Part shown: piece by piece, positions 7,762-15,496 of the stretch
Position numbering within the stretch: the first letter of the stretch is position 1
How the letters are laid out: every line of letters begins with the position of its first letter
Virus record (IMG/VR): IMGVR_UViG_3300006752_000028
Span: 1 to 62,833 of that record
Reading direction: 5' to 3' (one strand)
DNA: 62,833 nt
Source: a virus
Made by a program: the position numbers and the translations under genes
The notes under the pieces: generated by a model
What the model was told of the DNA's origin: nothing
Databases searched by the model: none
Seen by the model: only the letters and a program-made list of their open reading frames with translations

Positions 7762-7886
7762 CTCGTGTTGTTAAGTAGTGTACTGCAACCGGATGCAATT
7801 AAGATTACCGGAAATTTCTTTTAAGCTCTTGGGGTACTTTACGCCGGACTACTCCTTACCGACTTACTTACCTTAACTAACTTACC
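7744..7886 (-). ncRNA. Candidate standalone small RNA
   Basis: This interval between two terminators (7940-7967 upstream, 7738-7761 downstream) has no ORF of useful length. A class A promoter-like motif at 7887-7902 would start a transcript of about 140 nt ending in the strong hairpin. The RNA contains two CCGG-bearing segments and Ala/Gly-rich direct repeats (TTAAGGTAAGT twice at the upstream edge). It matches no RNA family I can recognise. Its independence as a transcription unit in an otherwise tightly packed genome is the main evidence. Confidence 0.45.
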
Positions 7887-7902
7887 TTAATATATGAATA
7901 AT
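7887..7902 (-). promoter_or_regulatory. Class A promoter-like motif (CATATATT variant)
   Basis: The minus strand reads TTATTCATATATTAAGG, close to the motif at 14041-14056 (TTTTTCGTATATTAAGG). It lies downstream of the terminator at 7940-7967 and upstream of the candidate ncRNA. Confidence 0.5.
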
Positions 7903-7939
7903 AAAGTTCATATGCAACTATATCACCATATATTTCCAA

Positions 7940-7967
7940 TAAAAAACCCCTCCGTTTCCGGAAGGGC
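7940..7967 (-). terminator. Rho-independent terminator
   Basis: On the minus strand an 8-bp stem CCCTTCCG/CGGAGGGG (one wobble) with a GAAA loop is followed by TTTTTTATT. It ends the chaperonin / Hc1-like transcript. Confidence 0.85.
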
Positions 7968-8015
7968 CTTCTAAATTCGCGCGTGGCGACTTCGTCGGTT
8001 AAGAGAAACGCCCCC

Positions 8016-8183
8016 CTACCTCGTTGCGTCCATGTTCGCTTTCTTATAAGGTGTGATTAATTTCTTAATCTCTCCTGCTGCTTTACGAGCTCTTGCTTGT
8101 GAAGCTTTTGTTGAACCTTCATGGTTCTCCTGTAACGTTGCAAACTGTTCTGCAATTTGTTCAAATAATTCTTGTTTGTTCAT
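8016..8183 (-). CDS. Histone H1-like (Hc1-type) 55-aa DNA-binding protein
   Basis: A 55-aa frame begins with ATG at 8183-8181 and ends TAG at 8018-8016, 11 nt downstream of groEL. The acidic/aromatic N-terminal helix (MNKQELFEQIAEQF) is followed by 'STKASQARARKAAGEIKKL' and a basic end. This closely follows the pattern of small Bacteroidetes Hc1/histone H1-like proteins, which carry an RxRKA..EIKK segment and bind DNA. It is followed by the terminator at 7940-7967. A role in phage or host nucleoid packaging is inferred. Confidence 0.7.
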   Translation of the reverse strand: MNKQELFEQIAEQFATLQENHEGSTKASQARARKAAGEIKKLITPYKKANMDATR

Positions 8184-8194
8184 AATTTTTAATT

Positions 8195-9826
8195 TTACAT
8201 CATCATAGAAGGATCTATTCCATTTGTTTTATCCTCCTCTTTCCGATTTGATATTACTGCTTCGGTTATTAACATTGTACTAGCTACAGATGCAGCATTC
8301 TCTAGAGCTAGTCGGGTTACTTTAGTTGGGTCGATAATACCAGATGCGAACATATTTACATATTTTTCGTCTCTAGGGTTATAACCTGACCAGAAGTCTC
8401 CCTCTTCTTTAATGTGTTCTTCTATACCTCCTATATCATCGTTAGTGTATCCTGCATTAAGAAGGATTTTATAGAAAGGTCTTTCAATAGCTGAGATTAC
8501 AATTTCGTATCCTGTATGATATTCGTAAGGTTGATCTCCTATTAGGTCTGTGAGTCTTAGAGCAGAGTTTAATAATGCTATACCTCCTCCAGGTAAAATA
8601 CCTTCCTCTAAGGCTGCTTTTGTAGCATGGAGTGCATCGTCAACTCTATCCTTTTTCTCTTTCATTTCAACTTCAGTATGACCTCCTACAAATACAATTG
8701 CTACTCCTCCAATAAATCTAGCCAATCTATCTTGAAGTGTTTCGATTTCATATGGAGATTTACTATCATCAATTTGAGTTTTAATCTCTTCTACTCTTTT
8801 TGTAATAGATTCTTCTTCTCCTTTAGCATCAATAATGGTAGTAGAGTCTTTAGTGATAGTTACTTTCTTAGCTTCACCAAACCAATCAGAGTTAAATTTC
8901 TCTAATTTCATACCTCTTTCTGTTGATACTACTGTACCTCCTGTTAGTACTGCAATATCTTCTAATACTGCTTTCTTTCTGTCTCCAAACTCAGGAGCAT
9001 TTACAGCTGCTACAGATAGATTACCTCTCATCTTATTAACTACTAAGGTAGACAACGCCTCTCCTCCAATATCATCTGCAATGATAAGAAGACTCTTGTT
9101 CTGACTAGAACATGCTTCTAAGATAGGAAGTAACTCCTTAACTTGATTAAGCCTTTTGTCTGTAATTAATATCAACGGAGATTGAAGAACAGCCTGCATT
9201 GACGAATTGTCCGTAACAAAATATGGAGACTTATAACCTCTGCTAAATTGCATTCCTTCTACCGTTTCTAGGTAGGTTTCTCCTGTTCGGGATTCCTCAA
9301 TCGTGACTACACCGTCTCTGCCTACTTTATCCATGGCTGTGGAAATTAACTCACCTACTTCTGTGTCGTTATTGGCAGATATCGTAGCTACTTGCTTGAG
9401 CTGCTCTTCATCCGTGATATCTTTTGATTCTTCTTTTAAATAAGTTACTACATCTTTTACTGCAGAGTCAATACCTCTTTTGATATCAACTGCATTAGCA
9501 CTTTTTTTAAGTCTATCTATCCCTTCTGTAAGGATTGATTGTGCTAATAATGTAGATGTTGTAGTACCATCTCCTGCTTGATCTGCAGTTTTAATAGCTG
9601 CTTGTTTAACAATTTGTGCTCCTATATTCTCTACTTTACTTTTTAGTTCAATTGCTTTTGCAACTGTAACTCCGTCTTTAGTAGAGATAGGGTTACCTTG
9701 TTCTTGTTCGATAATTACATTCCTTCCTGAGGGTCCTAATGTAGCCGTAACAGCTTCTGCTAATTTATCTACTCCGTCCGCTAGTTTATGTCTAGCCTCT
9801 TTTGAAAAAACTAATTTTTTACTCAT
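8195..9826 (-). CDS. groEL: Chaperonin GroEL
   Basis: The 543-aa protein is a full-length group I chaperonin. The ATP site shows 'GDGTTT' near residue 86 (catalytic Asp) and 'DRVDDALHATKAALEEG' near 393 (the second catalytic Asp). 'LGPSGRNV' lies near residue 31 and 'LPGGGIALL' near 413. The tail ends DPSMMM in place of the usual GGM repeats. It would fold phage proteins with the adjacent GroES; its start overlaps the groES stop by 8 nt. Complete GroEL/GroES pairs are uncommon in phages. Confidence 0.97.
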   Translation of the reverse strand: MSKKLVFSKEARHKLADGVDKLAEAVTATLGPSGRNVIIEQEQGNPISTKDGVTVAKAIELKSKVENIGAQIVKQAAIKTADQAGDGTTTSTLLAQSILTEGIDRLKKSANAVDIKRGIDSAVKDVVTYLKEESKDITDEEQLKQVATISANNDTEVGELISTAMDKVGRDGVVTIEESRTGETYLETVEGMQFSRGYKSPYFVTDNSSMQAVLQSPLILITDKRLNQVKELLPILEACSSQNKSLLIIADDIGGEALSTLVVNKMRGNLSVAAVNAPEFGDRKKAVLEDIAVLTGGTVVSTERGMKLEKFNSDWFGEAKKVTITKDSTTIIDAKGEEESITKRVEEIKTQIDDSKSPYEIETLQDRLARFIGGVAIVFVGGHTEVEMKEKKDRVDDALHATKAALEEGILPGGGIALLNSALRLTDLIGDQPYEYHTGYEIVISAIERPFYKILLNAGYTNDDIGGIEEHIKEEGDFWSGYNPRDEKYVNMFASGIIDPTKVTRLALENAASVASTMLITEAVISNRKEEDKTNGIDPSMMM

Positions 9827-10127
9827 TACTTTCTGGTTTAATTGATGCTAAAATTTCCTTGTCTGCTGTTATGAAGTATTCAGTACCTTCAAAATCAATT
9901 CTAATAGAACCAATTTTTGGTATTAGTACGATATCTCCTACTTTAGCATTAACTCTAATAAATTGTCCGAACTCGGTCTGTCGGCCAGGTCCTGTAGCGA
10001 TAACTTCTCCCATTTCTGGTCTCTCTTTTCCTAAATCAGGAATAACTATGTTACCGTACATTTGTTCGTCTTCTTCGATAGGCTTTATAATAACTCTATC
10101 ATTGAACGGTGTAAGTGTTTTTGACAT
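9819..10127 (-). CDS. groES: Co-chaperonin GroES
   Basis: The 102-aa protein shows the GroES pattern: 'PFNDRVIIKPIEEDE', a short mobile-loop segment with the Ile-Val-Ile GroEL-binding triad ('GNIVIPD'), then 'GEVIATGPGR', 'VGDIVLIP' and a C-terminal strand. It caps GroEL for folding. It precedes groEL in the transcript, overlapping it by 8 nt, and has a class A promoter-like motif at 10149-10163. Confidence 0.95.
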   Translation of the reverse strand: MSKTLTPFNDRVIIKPIEEDEQMYGNIVIPDLGKERPEMGEVIATGPGRQTEFGQFIRVNAKVGDIVLIPKIGSIRIDFEGTEYFITADKEILASIKPESNE

Positions 10128-10148
10128 ATATAACTTTGTTTATTTATA

Positions 10149-10163
10149 TTAATATAAGAATAA
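10149..10163 (-). promoter_or_regulatory. Class A promoter-like motif before groES
   Basis: The minus strand reads TTATTCTTATATTAA, 21 nt upstream of the groES ATG. Confidence 0.6.
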
Positions 10164-10172
10164 TAATGATAA

Positions 10173-10189
10173 GATCAAACTTGAGAGCG
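10173..10189. repeat. Inverted repeat arm, 3' side of hsp20
   Basis: GATCAAACTTGAGAGCG on the + strand is the inverted copy (one extra A) of the arm at 10665-10680; together they bracket the Hsp20 gene. Confidence 0.75.
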
Positions 10190-10198
10190 TAAAAAAAC

Positions 10199-10612
10199 CT
10201 ATTTAATTTTCAAAGTCTTTAACTCTGAACCTTTACTGAAAGGTATACTAATACGAAGAAGTCCGTTTTCGAATGAAGCTTCTGCTTTATTCAATTGGAA
10301 CTTGCTATCGATTTTCCAACCTAAATTAAATGCTCGTTTAGCAATACCTCTATGGTAAAACTTACTATCAAGCTCTGTTTTAGGTTTATCGTAAATTACT
10401 CTAAGAATGTTTCCTTGGATTTGAATCTCAATGTCCTCTTTATCGATTCCTGTACAAGCAATATCTATACCAATACCGTTAGGTGCTTCGTAAATATCAA
10501 CAGGATGTGGAACTTTGGATTCTTCTAAAGGACGGAAGTGTCCTTGTGACTGTAAAAAATTTCTGACAAGTATGTCAAAAGGGTTGTTGTTTAATAATTC
10601 TAATGTACTCAT
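10199..10612 (-). CDS. Small heat-shock protein, Hsp20 / alpha-crystallin family
   Basis: The 137-aa protein has an alpha-crystallin domain: 'VDIYEAPNGIGIDIACTGIDKEDIEIQIQG' leading strands, a short loop, 'FNLGWKID', then the family signature 'ASFENGLLRISIPF' (GxLxI-type) before the C-terminus. Holdase chaperones of this class are common in marine T4-like phages. It lies upstream of groES-groEL, forming a chaperone cassette. A class B motif at 10689-10702 and a pair of inverted repeats flank it. Confidence 0.92.
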   Translation of the reverse strand: MSTLELLNNNPFDILVRNFLQSQGHFRPLEESKVPHPVDIYEAPNGIGIDIACTGIDKEDIEIQIQGNILRVIYDKPKTELDSKFYHRGIAKRAFNLGWKIDSKFQLNKAEASFENGLLRISIPFSKGSELKTLKIK

Positions 10613-10664
10613 ATCATTTTAAGTTTATGACGTCCTAAGATCGTCGGTTAATGTAATAAAAAAT

Positions 10665-10680
10665 CGCTCTCAAGTTGATC
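10665..10680. repeat. Inverted repeat arm, 5' side of hsp20
   Basis: CGCTCTCAAGTTGATC on the + strand is the reverse complement of the arm at 10173-10189. It lies about 50 nt upstream of the Hsp20 start in the direction of transcription. Confidence 0.75.
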
Positions 10681-10688
10681 TTTCATCT

Positions 10689-10702
10689 TATATAAATATA
10701 GG
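10689..10702 (-). promoter_or_regulatory. Class B promoter-like motif before hsp20
   Basis: The minus strand reads CCTATATTTATATA, upstream of the inverted-repeat arm and the Hsp20 gene. Confidence 0.4.
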
Positions 10703-10713
10703 TTAAATTCGTT

Positions 10714-13062
10714 TTAATGACCTTCTGCCCAATTATTAGCAATCTCTGGTGGTGCTTTTAAAGTAACTCCAGGTAGTTTGGTAGTATTCTCCATAATCTC
10801 TTGAACGTAAGGAGCAAACATTTCTGCGTCTTTTTCAGCTATATTAACTATCAGTTGATCATGCACTTGAGCCTGACATATAGCATCGATGTTTAACTCT
10901 TTAGCTTTTTGATTAATCTTTAACGCTGCTCTATTTACTACCGCTGCTGCTAAAGACTGCAATTGGAAGTTAAGACAGTTATTAAGTCCGTTTCTATAAT
11001 CTCTATACGCTTTTAAAACTATATCTTTACCGTAAGTCCTTTCTAGTTCCTTTCTGAATCTCCAATCCATCATCTTATCTTGAAACTTAATATAGGTCTT
11101 TTGAACTTTAGGTAGATGTCTAACTCGTCCTACATAGTTTTTAATATAACCATGAGCTTTGACTTGAAGTCTAGAATTCTCTCTCCATTCTTTTAGCTGA
11201 GGGAATCCATCTAGGTAACCTTGAACTAAACGTTCAGCAGTTTTCTGATCTACTCCTAAAGTCATTTTTAACGCATAAGCTTCCATACCATATGCAATAC
11301 CTAATGAATAAGCTTTTGCTTTATTACGAGCTGGAGCATCTAGTTTCTTTAGGTAGTTAGGAGCACTTTTATCAGCTGAGACTCCGTTAGGAAATCTAGT
11401 AGTATCTTCGTTTAGCTTTTCAGTTTTAATAGCAACAGTAGAATAAAAATCCCAGTTCTTATTAAAGATCTCTTGTAAAGCTTTATCTCCTGTTACTGAG
11501 GCAAAGCAGTGAGGTTCCAAAGATTCGTAATCGGCATCAATAACCTTTCTACCATTTCCGGCAATAAGAAACTTTCTTACTACGTTTACATACTTCATAA
11601 TGATAGGAGCTTCTTCTCCTTCTTCTAGAGGTTTAGGTAGTTGTTGAGCATCAGATCCATAACGACCAGATACAGTACCGTTTTGCTTAAAGTAAAAATA
11701 GTATCTACCATCTTCCTGACGATCTCTAAATCTATCTACATAGGTAGACTTTATTTTAAGTAATCTATTATATACTCTTAAGTTTTCTGCCCAAGGGTAG
11801 TCTTTAGATAAATCCTTAATCATATCCATATCGAACTTAGCTCTACCAGATTTAGTATTCGATCCTGCTACTTTAGGAGTAATACCCATATACTTAAATA
11901 CGATCTCACCTAACTGCTTTTTAGATTGAATATTAATATAGTCACCATCATTCGATTCCTTCCACATAGTCATAGAAATTCTAGCTACTTCAATTTCATC
12001 TAGTAGTTCTATATTACCTGTTAATAGGTAATTTTTAGCTGGAGATTCTTCTAAAGCTTCTATATTTTTTTGAGTTACAGAATACTTACCTGTCTTCTCA
12101 GATTTAGGTAAATTTAATGAATACCTTTCAGCTAACCTTTGAGCCCAGTTACCTTTATGAGAAGGTGGATACTCTTTAAAAGCTGTATCCATAATCCACT
12201 CTTTAACTTCAGGTATCTCTAATAGAGACTTCATTACTATTTCCTTATTATTTTTTTGATCTTCTATAATCTCACCATGAACTTTTTCAATTAGTTCTAT
12301 ATCTAAATCTACTCCACAAGCTTCCATAGGTACAGTTACTTCACGGTAGATAGGCATTACTTCATCTTCAAAGAAAAACTTCTCTAGTCCTTCTTCTTTA
12401 AGTTTTCCAAGGTATAGATTACATATACGTAAAGTAAGATCGGTATCAGCAGAAGCATATTTACTAAGAATATCCAAGTCAGCTTTAAATATTTCATATA
12501 ACGCTTTAGTAGTTGATCCTCCATTATTTTTTATTGATTCTTTAAGTTCTATTTGTTCTTTATTAGCTGCTTCTTCTACGTCTAAACCAAGCTCTTTTTG
12601 ATTCATTATAGCAATAGACTTTAACCCGAAAGGATTACCATAGCCAAAGGCTCCTTCTTCGTATACAGTATGAACTAATAGTCCAGTATCTACGTATACA
12701 CTAGGTAGTAAATCAACTCCAAAATAGTTCTTTATAAACTGAACATCAAAAGAGGCATTATGAAATACTAATTTTTTACCTATAAGTAATTTTAGTAAAT
12801 TTCTAGATATAACCTCAGTAGATTTGCCGTTTATTTCTTGTAGTACTAACTCATCTTTCTCATAATCAAAAACTAAGGTAGGTAAGTAAAAACCTACTCC
12901 TTCGTCTCCAGAAACAGACCAACCAATAATTTTATTCTTACGAGGGTTAAGTCCGGTAGTCTCCGTATCGACTGCTATTACATCTGAGTCTAAGATATGT
13001 TGATGAAGTAATTTTAAGGTCTCTTCATCTTGAACCGTATAGTACTTTTTTTCTAATTGCAT
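10714..13062 (-). CDS. polA: DNA polymerase, family A (with 3'-5' exonuclease)
   Basis: The 782-aa replicative polymerase has an N-terminal proofreading exonuclease (ExoI 'AVDTETTGL' near 34, ExoII 'HNASFDVQF', ExoIII 'YASADTDLTL') and no 5' nuclease domain. The polymerase domain shows motif A 'DADYESLEPH', motif B 'RNKAKAYSLGIAYG' and motif C 'QVHDQL'. The residue matching E. coli Phe762 is Leu, a substitution also known in other environmental viral PolA proteins. A class A motif at 13086-13100 lies upstream. A separate 5' nuclease gene is at 28565-29593. Confidence 0.97.
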   Translation of the reverse strand: MQLEKKYYTVQDEETLKLLHQHILDSDVIAVDTETTGLNPRKNKIIGWSVSGDEGVGFYLPTLVFDYEKDELVLQEINGKSTEVISRNLLKLLIGKKLVFHNASFDVQFIKNYFGVDLLPSVYVDTGLLVHTVYEEGAFGYGNPFGLKSIAIMNQKELGLDVEEAANKEQIELKESIKNNGGSTTKALYEIFKADLDILSKYASADTDLTLRICNLYLGKLKEEGLEKFFFEDEVMPIYREVTVPMEACGVDLDIELIEKVHGEIIEDQKNNKEIVMKSLLEIPEVKEWIMDTAFKEYPPSHKGNWAQRLAERYSLNLPKSEKTGKYSVTQKNIEALEESPAKNYLLTGNIELLDEIEVARISMTMWKESNDGDYINIQSKKQLGEIVFKYMGITPKVAGSNTKSGRAKFDMDMIKDLSKDYPWAENLRVYNRLLKIKSTYVDRFRDRQEDGRYYFYFKQNGTVSGRYGSDAQQLPKPLEEGEEAPIIMKYVNVVRKFLIAGNGRKVIDADYESLEPHCFASVTGDKALQEIFNKNWDFYSTVAIKTEKLNEDTTRFPNGVSADKSAPNYLKKLDAPARNKAKAYSLGIAYGMEAYALKMTLGVDQKTAERLVQGYLDGFPQLKEWRENSRLQVKAHGYIKNYVGRVRHLPKVQKTYIKFQDKMMDWRFRKELERTYGKDIVLKAYRDYRNGLNNCLNFQLQSLAAAVVNRAALKINQKAKELNIDAICQAQVHDQLIVNIAEKDAEMFAPYVQEIMENTTKLPGVTLKAPPEIANNWAEGH

Positions 13063-13077
13063 ATATAACCGTTTTAT

Positions 13078-13623
13078 TTATTTAATAATATAAGAAAAAT
13101 TATTCAGACTAAAAAATTCTTGAACAGCTTTCTTTCCATCTTTAATATTTAATTTCTCTTGGTAGTGTTTTTCTATAGTGTCTAATCTAGGAGTATACTG
13201 AACTTCTATATCGTCGTCCATCTTTGTAACTTTATCATCAAACCCTCTATAATAAATCTCAAATTCTCCTCCGTATTCCTTTAGGAATGCATACATTGCT
13301 GGGGAGAGCCATCCTGTGTTTGCTCCAGATCCTGCTAAATAATTACTACCTATACGTTGAAAGCATTTTTGAGATTGACCAACTTTAAATTTTTGTTTTG
13401 TTCCGGAAGGGGATTTCCATACTAAGATGTATATCAATCTCATAACAGGAAAATCTTCTGGTTTGTAGGTTAGACGGTCAATTAGATCTCTCCTGTTTTT
13501 AAGTTTTAAAAAGTACTTATATCTTATATCCTCTGTGATATGTTGATTTAGAGCTCTGTTGCTTTTTTCCAGATTTCTAGGGAGTACAAATGAATCTAAA
13601 TACTTGAAATTCTTTGGTATCAT
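13078..13623 (-). CDS. Possible GIY-YIG-like protein
   Basis: The 181-aa basic protein has a central segment 'MRLIYILVWKSPSGTKQKFKVGQS' followed by 'CFQRIGSNY'. This resembles the strand-strand-helix start of GIY-YIG/T5orf172-type nucleases (YxL ... KVGxS ... R). A later Glu in 'DTIEKHYQEKL' could be the metal ligand. The match is weak, so a nuclease role is tentative. Its ATG overlaps the stop of the preceding 46-aa gene by 4 nt. Confidence 0.55.
   Translation of the reverse strand: MIPKNFKYLDSFVLPRNLEKSNRALNQHITEDIRYKYFLKLKNRRDLIDRLTYKPEDFPVMRLIYILVWKSPSGTKQKFKVGQSQKCFQRIGSNYLAGSGANTGWLSPAMYAFLKEYGGEFEIYYRGFDDKVTKMDDDIEVQYTPRLDTIEKHYQEKLNIKDGKKAVQEFFSLNNFSYIIK
13086..13100 (-). promoter_or_regulatory. 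Class A promoter-like motif before polA
   Basis: The minus strand reads ATTTTTCTTATATTA inside the 3' end of the preceding gene, 23 nt before the polymerase ATG. Confidence 0.6.
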
Positions 13624-13760
13624 CTCGATGTTAGTTTTTTTAATCTTTCGTTAAACCGTTTCATTTCTTCTTTGAATGCCTTTTTGCCTGAAGATGATAA
13701 TTTAGTATCTGTCCTTTGGGCATATTGGTTCTTTGCTTTTGAATATCCTGGGTGTTTCAT
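13620..13760 (-). CDS. Small basic protein
   Basis: This is a 46-aa, Lys/Arg-rich protein (MKHPGYSKAKNQY...). The frame is open to an ATG at 13805, but that start would overlap the upstream gene by 35 nt, so the ATG at 13760-13758 is preferred. It ends in an ATGA overlap with the GIY-YIG-like gene. The charge suggests nucleic-acid binding, but there is no recognised domain. Confidence 0.5.
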   Translation of the reverse strand: MKHPGYSKAKNQYAQRTDTKLSSSGKKAFKEEMKRFNERLKKLTSR

Positions 13761-13770
13761 TTTACTTTTT

Positions 13771-14013
13771 TTAAATTCCACATTCCATTCTATACTGAGA
13801 AGCATGATGTTCAGCTTCTGAATAGACTCTTAGGTTTAAATAATCACCAAATTTACTGTAATCTCCAATGTACGAAGTATCTTCTCTAATACTTTTATCA
13901 TATGCAAAACAAAAGTCATACTCCTCTTGTGTGAGGTATTCTTTTGTATTCATAATCTCTTCAAACTTGAAATACTCTTGCTCTGCAATGTATAAACTTT
14001 CTGGACTCATCAT
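13771..14013 (-). CDS. Small acidic hypothetical protein
   Basis: The 80-aa protein starts MMSPESLYIAEQ and is rich in Tyr and Glu, with no recognised domain. An in-frame ATG exists at 14070, but the class A promoter motif at 14041-14056 lies inside that extension, so I place the start at 14013. Confidence 0.55.
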   Translation of the reverse strand: MMSPESLYIAEQEYFKFEEIMNTKEYLTQEEYDFCFAYDKSIREDTSYIGDYSKFGDYLNLRVYSEAEHHASQYRMECGI

Positions 14014-14040
14014 AACCTTTATTGTTTTATTAATATACCT

Positions 14041-14056
14041 TAATATACGAAAAATA
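14041..14056 (-). promoter_or_regulatory. Class A promoter-like motif (CGTATATT variant)
   Basis: The minus strand reads TATTTTTCGTATATTA, 27 nt upstream of the chosen start of the 80-aa gene; it decides that start. Confidence 0.55.
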
Positions 14057-14078
14057 ACAATAGGAAACAACTTTTGCC

Positions 14079-14339
14079 CTAATATTCTCCGTAAAGATCG
14101 AACTTTTCTGGTTCTGGTTCTTCTATAGTAACCTCTTCAGTCTTTATAGCGAATAATTTACCATTCAAAGGTTCTAATCTATAGTGACCTTTAAATTTAG
14201 TTTTACGCATATATTGAGTGAGGGTAGGTACTAAGCCATCAATAAGGTTTTCCTTATCAATGACTAGTTCCCATTTGTCTCCAGGTGGTACTCTTTTTGC
14301 TATAAGTTCGTTATGCTCTACTATTTCTTTTTGCATCAA
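14079..14339 (-). CDS. Hypothetical protein
   Basis: The 86-aa soluble protein starts MMQKEIVEHNELIAKR and ends in an acidic tail (PEPEKFDLYGEY). No motif is recognised. It overlaps the end of the 88-aa gene upstream by 29 nt; a start at the second Met would barely change this. It belongs to the operon that begins upstream of QueF. Confidence 0.5.
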   Translation of the reverse strand: MMQKEIVEHNELIAKRVPPGDKWELVIDKENLIDGLVPTLTQYMRKTKFKGHYRLEPLNGKLFAIKTEEVTIEEPEPEKFDLYGEY

Positions 14340-14577
14340 AATACTCTTTTAAGAATTCTTTTCTATATAACATTACCTTACCTGTGTAAGCTTTATTACT
14401 TATCTCTCTTACTCCAACTGGTTCTTTAAGTATTAATGCTGTTTTGTATACATCTTTACCTAATTCTGGACCTGCTTTTTGTCCTAAGTAATCATAAAGT
14501 GAAAATGTTGCATCTAATACCGATTTTCCATCAAATTTTAAACTAGCGAGTTCTTCTTGTAATTTTATATTTTCCAT
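14311..14577 (-). CDS. Hypothetical protein
   Basis: The 88-aa protein has mixed helix/strand character (MENIKLQEELASLKFDG...), no TM helix and no recognised motif. It starts 1 nt after the QueF stop codon, so it is co-transcribed and probably translationally coupled with QueF. Confidence 0.55.
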   Translation of the reverse strand: MENIKLQEELASLKFDGKSVLDATFSLYDYLGQKAGPELGKDVYKTALILKEPVGVREISNKAYTGKVMLYRKEFLKEYFDAKRNSRA

Positions 14578-14578
14578 A

Positions 14579-15490
14579 CTATTGTCTCAAAGTTTTTTCA
14601 ATTCTATAATCTGTATGTGTAAAGAAATCTGGTATAAATCTTGAATGCGTAGCTCTAATAGGGTTAATATCTAAACCGCCTCGTCTAGTATATAAACATG
14701 CTACCATTAAGTCGTCTGGTTGATAAGCATCCGTTAAATGTTTAAACACCATCTCGCATATCTCTTCATGAAAATGGCTAACAGTTCTATGAGATACTAT
14801 ATACTTAGCTATTGACTCAGGAGAAGGAATATTTTTACCATTCATTCTAATAAAAACATCTCCCCAATCTGGCTGATTAGTAACTCTACAGTTAGATCTT
14901 AGTAAGTTTGATTTTAACTTAATTTCTTTAGATTCTTTAACTACAGTTTCAGTTTCCAATTGAGAAGCATCAGATGAAAAAGCAGTAAAATCTATTAAGT
15001 CTAAATCTGCTATATCTCCTAGATCTTGATACCCTTCAAATGATAATGCTTTACCGTCATCTATATCACTATAGAAACTTACAGTCGTACTTGTTTCTAA
15101 TAATTTATCTAAGTCTTCTTTAACTTTAGCTTCTATCACAGCCATACAATCTGCTGCACAGTCTCCTAATCTAGTCATATTGAAAGAATTTAAATATAAC
15201 TTAATAGATTTAGATTCTACGTGAAATTCTGAATTGGAAGGACAGACTATTTTTAACATACCGGCTACAGGTTGACCTTTAGTTGTAATAGCTGATACTT
15301 CATAACAATTCCAAGTATCTACTCCTACAAAGCTTTTATCAGTTAATCCGTATCCTTCTCTGTTTAAATACCTTGGTACCTTAACTAGTAATTCAGGAGC
15401 GTAAGTATCTTTATACCCGTCTCCTCCTACTTTACCTAAATGTTTAGACGCTATGTCTACTACTGCTTGATAATTTTTTACTTCTGCCAT
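14579..15490 (-). CDS. queF: QueF, PreQ0 reductase (bimodular)
   Basis: The 303-aa NADPH-dependent 7-cyano-7-deazaguanine reductase is of the two-module (E. coli) type. The QueF motif ESKSIKLYLNSFN is at 92-104, the catalytic Cys201 lies in SNCRVTNQPDWGD with Asp208 exactly seven residues on, and the C-terminal signature 'YTRRGGLDINPIRA' is intact. It converts PreQ0 to PreQ1. In phages QueF marks a DNA modification beyond PreQ0. It sits in the same block as DpdA, the formyltransferase and QueC/D/E/FolE. Confidence 0.95.
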   Translation of the reverse strand: MAEVKNYQAVVDIASKHLGKVGGDGYKDTYAPELLVKVPRYLNREGYGLTDKSFVGVDTWNCYEVSAITTKGQPVAGMLKIVCPSNSEFHVESKSIKLYLNSFNMTRLGDCAADCMAVIEAKVKEDLDKLLETSTTVSFYSDIDDGKALSFEGYQDLGDIADLDLIDFTAFSSDASQLETETVVKESKEIKLKSNLLRSNCRVTNQPDWGDVFIRMNGKNIPSPESIAKYIVSHRTVSHFHEEICEMVFKHLTDAYQPDDLMVACLYTRRGGLDINPIRATHSRFIPDFFTHTDYRIEKTLRQ

Positions 15491-15496
15491 TTGTTT

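Noticed and set aside
7676-8015. tRNA gene in the long non-coding stretch
   Set aside because: No cloverleaf, T-loop or CCA pattern was found; two terminators and a promoter-like motif explain the region better.
13771-14070. 99-aa start at 14070
   Set aside because: The class A promoter-like motif at 14041-14056 lies within that N-terminal extension, so the start at 14013 is preferred.
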